NCBI RefSeq assembly: GCF_004342485.1
Contig: NZ_SMBU01000029.1
Location: 1-64,000, forward strand
Length of the DNA: 64,000 bases
DNA from: Roseateles saccharophilus
GTDB lineage: Bacteria > Pseudomonadota > Gammaproteobacteria > Burkholderiales > Burkholderiaceae_C
Direction: 5' to 3'
This document shows positions 59,174-64,000 of the stretch, in pieces; position 1 is the first letter of the stretch; every line of letters starts with the position of its first letter. Below the pieces are notes generated by a model. That model saw only the letters and a program-made list of their open reading frames with translations, was not told the origin of the DNA and did not search any database. The translations under genes and the position numbers were made by a program.

Positions 59174-59482
59174 GGCGGCGCTTTGAATGGCAGTTGGCAT
59201 TGATTTTGACGTTATGTTTGGGGGCGCTTGGCCGTTCATCGCTCAGCGGCAAGCGTTGGTCGCGGCAGAGGCGCAATTCGTGAACTGGCACACGCTTGCA
59301 GCCGTGTCGCATGGTGTCCATGGGTTGACGTCTGCAAGCAGACGTAACCAGGCTGGGCCGACTGTCGCGCCTGCGGCGCATTTGACGGCATCTTTCCGGG
59401 CTTCCCCGGCGGCAGGCCGGAGGGGCTTGGTGTTTCCCCTATCATGGCGCCCTTTGTTTCCGCCCGGCCTCGGCCCGCCTGC
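59174..59482. other. Intergenic region between pilE and mlaF
   Basis: About 310 bases without a gene. It should hold the divergent promoters of the minor pilin operon and mlaF. Apart from the palindrome at 59328-59345, only a weak TATCAT near 59440 was seen. Confidence 0.6.
59328..59345. promoter_or_regulatory. Perfect palindrome between pilE and mlaF
   Basis: ACGTCTGC-AA-GCAGACGT, 8-bp perfect arms, near the middle of the divergent intergenic region. It may be a dimeric regulator site. Confidence 0.4.
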
Positions 59483-60295
59483 GTGAATTCCACTTCCACC
59501 GCTCCCCTGATCGAACTGCGCAACGTCAGCTGCGGCTACGGCGATCGCGTGATCCTTGACGGCGTCAACCTGAGCCTCGAGCGGGGCAAGGTGCTGGCGC
59601 TGATCGGCACCTCGGGCGGCGGCAAGACCACCGTGCTGCGCCTGCTCGGCCGCCAGTTGCGCCCGCTGTCGGGCCAGGTGCTGTTCGACGGCCAGGACCT
59701 CGCGCCGCTGGACCTGGACGGCTTGTACGCCGTGCGACGGCGCATGGGCATGCTGTTCCAGTTCGGCGCGCTGTTCACCGACCTCAGCGTGTTCGAGAAC
59801 GTCGCCTTCCCGCTGCGCGAGCACACCGACCTGCCCGAGGCCATGATCCGCGACCTCGTGCTGATGAAGCTCAACGCCGTCGGCCTGCGCGGCGCGCGCG
59901 ACCTGATGCCGAGCGAAGTGTCCGGCGGCATGGCGCGGCGCGTGGCGCTGGCGCGTGCAATCGCGTTGGACCCCGACCTGGTGCTCTACGACGAGCCCTT
60001 CGCCGGCCTGGACCCGATCTCGCTGGGCGTGGCCGCACGGCTGATCCGCGACCTGAACGATGCGCTCGGGCTGACCAGCGTCATCGTGTCGCACGACCTG
60101 CACGAGACCTTCGGCATCGCCGACCAGGTGGCCATGATCGCCAACGGCCGGGTCGTCGCCCAGGGCACGCCGGACGAATTGCGCCACAGCAGCGATCCGC
60201 TGGTGCATCAGTTCGTCGGCGCCGAGGCCGACGGGCCGGTGCGCTTCCATCAGCCGGCCCGGCCCGTGGCCGAGGATTTCGGGGTGTCGGCATGA
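59483..60295 (+). CDS. mlaF: Phospholipid transport ATPase MlaF
   Basis: A 270-residue ABC ATPase with IELRNVSCGYGDRVILDGV, Walker A GTSGGGKTT, Q loop FQFGALF, signature SGGMARR and Walker B LVLYDEPFAGLD. The SGGMARR form is typical of MlaF. It starts at GTG 59483; ATG 59444 would add 13 residues without family similarity. It drives lipid transfer for outer-membrane asymmetry. Confidence 0.93.
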   Translation: MNSTSTAPLIELRNVSCGYGDRVILDGVNLSLERGKVLALIGTSGGGKTTVLRLLGRQLRPLSGQVLFDGQDLAPLDLDGLYAVRRRMGMLFQFGALFTDLSVFENVAFPLREHTDLPEAMIRDLVLMKLNAVGLRGARDLMPSEVSGGMARRVALARAIALDPDLVLYDEPFAGLDPISLGVAARLIRDLNDALGLTSVIVSHDLHETFGIADQVAMIANGRVVAQGTPDELRHSSDPLVHQFVGAEADGPVRFHQPARPVAEDFGVSA

Positions 60296-61071
60296 TCGCT
60301 TTTGCTGCGCGCATTGGGGCCGGCGTGCGGCTGACGCTGGCCGATGTCGGCGCCGGCGCGCGGCTGTTCTTCGCGCTACTGGCCCGCTCGCCCAGGGCAC
60401 TGGCGCGCTTCGTCCTGGTGCGCGAGCAGGTCTTCTATCTGGGCAACCGTTCGCTGTCCATCATCGGGGTGTCGGGCCTGTTCGTCGGCTTCGTGCTGGC
60501 GCTGCAGGGCTATTACACGCTGCAGCGCTATGGTTCGGCCGAGGCCGTGGGCCTGCTCGTCGCGCTCAGCCTGGTGCGCGAACTGGGGCCGGTCGTCACC
60601 GCGCTGTTGTTCGCGGGGCGGGCGGGCACCTCGCTGACGGCGGAGATCGGCCTGATGAAGGCCGGCGAGCAGCTGACGGCCATGGAGATGATGGCGGTGG
60701 ACCCCGTGCAGCGGGTGCTGGCGCCGCGTTTCTGGGGCGGTTTCATCGCGATGCCCTTACTTGCGGCAGTTTTCTCGGCCGTTGGCATCATCGGCGGCTG
60801 GCTGGTGGCGGTGCCCCTGATCGGCATTGACTCCGGTGCCTTCTGGTCGCAGATGCAGGGCGGCGTGGAAGTGTTCGCGGACGTCGGCAACGGCGTCATC
60901 AAGAGCCTGGTTTTCGGTGTGACGGTCACCTTCGTCGCGCTGCTGCAGGGCTATGCCTGCAAGCCCACGCCCGAGGGCGTGTCGGCGGCCACCACGCGCA
61001 CCGTCGTGCTGTCGTCCCTCGCCGTGTTGGCGCTGGACTTCATGCTGACCGCGATGATGTTTTCGATTTGA
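60292..61071 (+). CDS. mlaE: Phospholipid transport permease MlaE
   Basis: A 259-residue inner-membrane permease of the MlaE family with FYLGNRSLSIIGVSGLFVGFVL, RELGPVVTALLFAGRAGTSLTAEIG and MKAGEQLTAMEMMAVDP. It has five to six helices. It overlaps mlaF by 4 bases. Confidence 0.95.
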   Translation: MIAFAARIGAGVRLTLADVGAGARLFFALLARSPRALARFVLVREQVFYLGNRSLSIIGVSGLFVGFVLALQGYYTLQRYGSAEAVGLLVALSLVRELGPVVTALLFAGRAGTSLTAEIGLMKAGEQLTAMEMMAVDPVQRVLAPRFWGGFIAMPLLAAVFSAVGIIGGWLVAVPLIGIDSGAFWSQMQGGVEVFADVGNGVIKSLVFGVTVTFVALLQGYACKPTPEGVSAATTRTVVLSSLAVLALDFMLTAMMFSI

Positions 61072-61090
61072 ATGGAGTCAGGGAGTACAC

Positions 61091-61582
61091 ATGCAAGCCT
61101 CTCGACATGACGCCTGGGTGGGTTTCTTCGTGCTGCTGGGCGGCGCGGCGTTGCTCTTCCTCGCGCTGAAGGCCGGGAATCTGCTCAGCCTCAATTTCGA
61201 CGCGACCTACCAGGTGTCGGCGCGTTTCGACAACATCGGCGGCTTGAAGCCGAACGCCGCGGTCAAGAGCGCCGGCGTGGTCGTCGGCCGCGTCGAGTCG
61301 ATCAGCTTCGACGACAAGACCTTCCAGGCCAAGGTCGTCATCAACCTGACCAAAGGCGCGCTCTTTCCCAAGGACAGCTCGGCCAAGATCCTGACCTCGG
61401 GCCTGCTCGGCGAGCAGTACATCGGCCTGGAGCCGGGTGCGGACGAGAAGAACCTCGCCGGCGGCGACGTCATCAAGCAGACGCAGAGCGCCGTCGTGCT
61501 GGAGAACCTGATCGGCCAGTTCATCAACAGCAAGGCGGCCGACATGGGCAGTGCCGCCCCCGCTTCGGGGAGCAAGCCGTGA
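61091..61582 (+). CDS. mlaD: MCE-domain lipid transport protein MlaD
   Basis: A 163-residue protein: one membrane helix (9-27), then an MCE domain (YQVSARFDNIGGLKPNAAVKSAGVVVGRV) and the LTSGLLGEQYIGLEPG motif. It forms the periplasmic hexameric ring on MlaE. It overlaps mlaA by 4 bases. Confidence 0.95.
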   Translation: MQASRHDAWVGFFVLLGGAALLFLALKAGNLLSLNFDATYQVSARFDNIGGLKPNAAVKSAGVVVGRVESISFDDKTFQAKVVINLTKGALFPKDSSAKILTSGLLGEQYIGLEPGADEKNLAGGDVIKQTQSAVVLENLIGQFINSKAADMGSAAPASGSKP

Positions 61583-62388
61583 GCCGGCTGGCGCGCTGGT
61601 TCTTGCTGCTGGCGCTGGCGCTAGGCCTGGCCGGGTGCCAGACGGTGCAGCGCGTCGGCGACAAGCTGCAAGGCGCGGTCGACAAGGTCATGGGCTCCAA
61701 GGGTCAGAAGCTGGACCCCTGGGAATCGTGGAACCGCAAGGTCTTCGCCTTCAACGAGAGCCTGGACGAGCATGTGCTCAAGCCCGTCGCCAAGGCCTAC
61801 TCCGAGGTCGTGCCGTCGCCCATCCGCACCGGCATCGACAACTTCTTCGGCAACATCGGCGACGCCTGGTCTGCCGTGAACCTGCTGCTGCAGGGCCGCT
61901 TCAAGGCGGGCCTGGACCAGGGCATGCGCGTGGCCGTGAACTCGACCTTCGGCTTCGCCGGCCTGCTCGACATCGCCACCGAGGCCGGCCTGGAGAAGAA
62001 CAGCCAGGACTTCGGCAAGACGCTGGGCAAATGGGGCATGGGCACCGGTGCCTACATCGTCTGGCCGGTGTTCGGACCGTCCTCGGTGCGTGACTCCATC
62101 GGACTGCCCTTCGACTGGAAGGCCTCGCCGGCCGTCATCTTCGACGATGGCAAGAAGAAGGCGCTCGTCCTGGCGCTGAGCGCCGTCAACACGCGCGCCA
62201 ACTTCCTGCGCGCCGGCGAGATGCTGGAAGGCATCGCGCTGGATAAATACACCTTCTACCGTGACGCCTACCTGCAGCGTCGCGGCAGCTTCGACGATGA
62301 CGACGCGGTCGAGGTGCTGGTGCCCGGCAGCGGCGCTTCCGCGCCTGAGCCGGCCGCCTCCGAGCCTGCATCCGCGCCGACGCGGTGA
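61579..62388 (+). CDS. mlaA: Outer-membrane lipoprotein MlaA (VacJ)
   Basis: A 269-residue lipoprotein (LAGC, Cys20) with DPWESWNRKVFAFNESLDE, FFGNIGDAWSAVNLLLQG, FGFAGLLDIATEAGL, and the GPSSVRDSIGLPFDW region. It removes phospholipid from the outer leaflet. It starts at GTG overlapping mlaD. Its presence inside the mla operon, between mlaD and mlaC, differs from enteric bacteria, where mlaA is elsewhere. Confidence 0.95.
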   Translation: MSRLARWFLLLALALGLAGCQTVQRVGDKLQGAVDKVMGSKGQKLDPWESWNRKVFAFNESLDEHVLKPVAKAYSEVVPSPIRTGIDNFFGNIGDAWSAVNLLLQGRFKAGLDQGMRVAVNSTFGFAGLLDIATEAGLEKNSQDFGKTLGKWGMGTGAYIVWPVFGPSSVRDSIGLPFDWKASPAVIFDDGKKKALVLALSAVNTRANFLRAGEMLEGIALDKYTFYRDAYLQRRGSFDDDDAVEVLVPGSGASAPEPAASEPASAPTR

Positions 62389-62444
62389 ACCGAAACCCGG
62401 GTTCGCGCGTTGAGCGACGGTCCCTGTTCTGAGAAAGCGACATC

Positions 62445-63086
62445 ATGACAATGCTGACCACCCTGCGCCGCCTGCTGGGCGTGACCACCCTGGGCCTGGG
62501 CCTCGTGCACGCCGCCCACGCGGCCGACGCCAGCGCGCCCGACCTGCTGATCCGCCAGCTCTCCCTGGAAACTATCGAGGCCGTCAAGGCCGACAAGGAC
62601 ATCCAGGCCGGCAACATCGCCAAGATCATCGCCCTGGTCGACACCAAGGTGATGCCCTATGTGAACTTCCAGCGCATGACGGCCTCGGCCGTCGGCCGCT
62701 TCTGGCGCCAGGCCACGCCCGAGCAGCAGGGCCGCCTGCAGTCCGAGTTCAAGACCCTGCTGATGCGCACCTATGCCGGCGCGCTGACTCAGGTGAAGGA
62801 CCAGACCATCGGCCTGAAGCCGCTGCGCGCCCAGCCGGGCGACACCGAGGTCGTCGTGCGCACCCAGATCATGGGCAAGGGCGACCCGGTGCAGCTCGAC
62901 TACCGTCTCGAGAAGGTCGGTGCCGAGTGGAAGATCTACGACGTGAACGTGCTCGGCATCTGGCTGGCGGACCAGTACCGCAACAGCTTCGCCCAGGAGA
63001 TCGGCGCCAACGGCATCGACGGCCTGATCAAGAGCCTGGCCGACAAGAACGCCAAGGCCAGCGCGCCGGTCGCCGCGAAGAGCTGA
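62445..63086 (+). CDS. mlaC: Periplasmic phospholipid shuttle MlaC
   Basis: A 213-residue periplasmic protein. A signal peptide (ending AHA) precedes an MlaC domain with DTKVMPYVNFQRMTASAVGRFWRQ, EFKTLLMRTYAGAL and VNVLGIWLADQYRNSF. It carries phospholipid between MlaA and MlaFEDB. Confidence 0.95.
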   Translation: MTMLTTLRRLLGVTTLGLGLVHAAHAADASAPDLLIRQLSLETIEAVKADKDIQAGNIAKIIALVDTKVMPYVNFQRMTASAVGRFWRQATPEQQGRLQSEFKTLLMRTYAGALTQVKDQTIGLKPLRAQPGDTEVVVRTQIMGKGDPVQLDYRLEKVGAEWKIYDVNVLGIWLADQYRNSFAQEIGANGIDGLIKSLADKNAKASAPVAAKS

Positions 63087-63394
63087 TGTTGAGCGGCCTG
63101 AAGCTGCCCGCCCGGCTGCGCATGGACGGCGCCCGCGCCGCCTGGGCGCAGTTGTCGCCGGCCCTGCGCGCCGAGGCCGCCCAGGTGCTGGCCGCTGCCG
63201 GCCGCGAGGTCAGGCTGTCGGCCGCCGAGCTCGCAGACTTCGACTCCTCGGCGCTCAGCCTGCTGCTGTCGGCCGCGCGCCAATGTAGCGAGCAGGGCGC
63301 TACGCTCAAGCTCGAAGGCGTGCCCGACAAGCTGCGCGAACTGGCCCGCGTCTACGGCGTGGCCGAGCTGTTCTGGCCGCCAGCGGCAGCCTGA
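63086..63394 (+). CDS. mlaB: STAS-domain protein MlaB
   Basis: A 102-residue STAS-domain protein with the helix-linking LADFDSSALSLLLSAAR motif and a C-terminal GVPDKLRELARVYGVAELF. It binds MlaF and regulates the transporter. The start overlaps the mlaC stop. Confidence 0.92.
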   Translation: MLSGLKLPARLRMDGARAAWAQLSPALRAEAAQVLAAAGREVRLSAAELADFDSSALSLLLSAARQCSEQGATLKLEGVPDKLRELARVYGVAELFWPPAAA

Positions 63395-63401
63395 GCCTCG
63401 T

Positions 63402-64000
63402 TCAGCCTGCGTAGCGTTTCGCGCGCAGGTTCTTCTTGATCTCCTGCAGCATGGGCCGCAGCTGCTGGCCCAGCTTCAGGGCCACGCCCGTCGTCAGGAT
63501 GTCCACCGCGATCAGGTGCAGCAGCCGCGACACCATCGGGCTGTAGCGATCGAAATCCTCGGGGTGGTCCACGGCCAGCAGGATCTGGCTGGGCCCCAGC
63601 GCCAGTTGCGCCAGCGGCGAGGCGCTGGCCGTGATGATGATGATGGTCGCGCCCTTCTTGCGCGCGATGTCGGCCGCGTCCAGCAGGTCGCGGCTGCGGC
63701 CCGAGTTGCTGATGATGACGGCGCAGTCGCCCGGCTGCAGCATCGTCGCGCTCATCAGCTGCACGTGGCCATCGCTGGTCGCCACCGTGTTCACGCCGAG
63801 GCGGAAGAACTTGTGCTGGGCGTCCTGGGCCACGATGCCCGAATTGCCGACACCGTAGAACTCGATGCGCTTGCCGTGGCGGGCCGAGTCGGCCAGCGCT
63901 TCGATGGCGCGCTCGAAGGCGTGGCCGGCGGCGTCGTTGCGGTAGTGCAGCAGCGCGCTCACCGCGTTGTCGACCACCTTGACGATGATGTCCTGCGGCT
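63402..64000 (-). CDS. hexR: HexR-like RpiR-family regulator, C-terminal part
   Basis: About 199 residues are visible; the helix-turn-helix N-terminus lies beyond the window. The SIS domain has FYGVGNSGIVAQDAQHKFFRLG, VIISNSGRSRDLLDAA, IIITASASPLAQLA and YSPMVSRLLHLIAVDIL, all HexR-like. HexR senses 2-keto-3-deoxy-6-phosphogluconate and controls central carbon genes. It converges with mlaB, 7 bases away. Confidence 0.8.
   Translation of the reverse strand, partial: PQDIIVKVVDNAVSALLHYRNDAAGHAFERAIEALADSARHGKRIEFYGVGNSGIVAQDAQHKFFRLGVNTVATSDGHVQLMSATMLQPGDCAVIISNSGRSRDLLDAADIARKKGATIIIITASASPLAQLALGPSQILLAVDHPEDFDRYSPMVSRLLHLIAVDILTTGVALKLGQQLRPMLQEIKKNLRAKRYAG

Noticed and set aside
59286-59299. 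Sigma-54-like TGGCAC / TTGC pair near the pilin genes
   Set aside because: The spacing is one base short and it faces mlaF, not the pilin operon.

Overview
The window is a piece of chromosome from a high-GC betaproteobacterium of the order Burkholderiales. The gene content and order fit the Roseateles / Mitsuaria / Rubrivivax / Leptothrix neighbourhood. Pointers are the pilMNOPQ-aroK-aroB-dgt-gltB-gltD order, the pairing of cyaY with lptM, Burkholderiales-type porins, an mla operon that carries mlaA, and strongly G/C-ending codons throughout. No rRNA, tRNA, CRISPR array or prophage was seen. The species call is inference from content and order, not a database match.

Layout. Bases 1-392 are a small scrap zone: the end of one unidentified gene and a C-terminal stub that looks like a LysR regulator. 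Bases 393-9443 hold an exported tricorn-like protease on the minus strand. Divergent from it is a four-gene operon: a DUF4331 protein, a small lipoprotein, a repeat-rich helical protein and a HupE/UreJ-like membrane protein. A 5'-nucleotidase and a DUF3455 lipoprotein follow. Bases 9563-20700 are a nearly complete type II secretion locus: gspGHIJKLMNDEF reading leftwards and a short gspC reading away from it. Bases 20712-24741 carry a divergent CobT paralogue, ilvA, a small RNA candidate with an exposed anti-Shine-Dalgarno loop, an OsmC protein and coq7.

Bases 24938-31284 hold two trimeric porins with clear terminators, then a four-gene peptide-type ABC importer (two permeases, two ATPases) with no binding-protein gene beside it. 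lptM and cyaY (31285-31782) and mrcA (31970-34357) follow. Bases 34641-44756 are the type IV pilus alignment and secretin operon pilMNOPQ, a large Ig-repeat lipoprotein, the shikimate genes aroK and aroB, and a dGTPase-like gene. A self-contained RAYT-type transposase element with near-perfect 22-bp terminal inverted repeats (44756-45612) sits between dgt and gltBD (glutamate synthase). The minor pilin cluster pilE-fimT-pilV-pilW-pilX-pilY1 reads leftwards from 59173. The window closes with the mlaFEDACB lipid-transport operon and the C-terminal part of a HexR-like regulator.

How the parts work together. Much of the window concerns the envelope: two trans-envelope machines of related design (type II secretion and type IV pili), outer-membrane lipid asymmetry (Mla), porins, peptidoglycan synthesis (PBP1A) and several lipoproteins. 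The rest is core metabolism (isoleucine, aromatic amino acids, glutamate, ubiquinone, iron-sulfur support). The items most worth a second look are the anti-SD small RNA upstream of ilvA, the CobT paralogue whose catalytic glutamates are changed, the DUF4331 / HupE-UreJ operon with a predicted N-terminal histidine and an EF-hand loop, the RAYT element and the two dispersed composite palindromic repeats.
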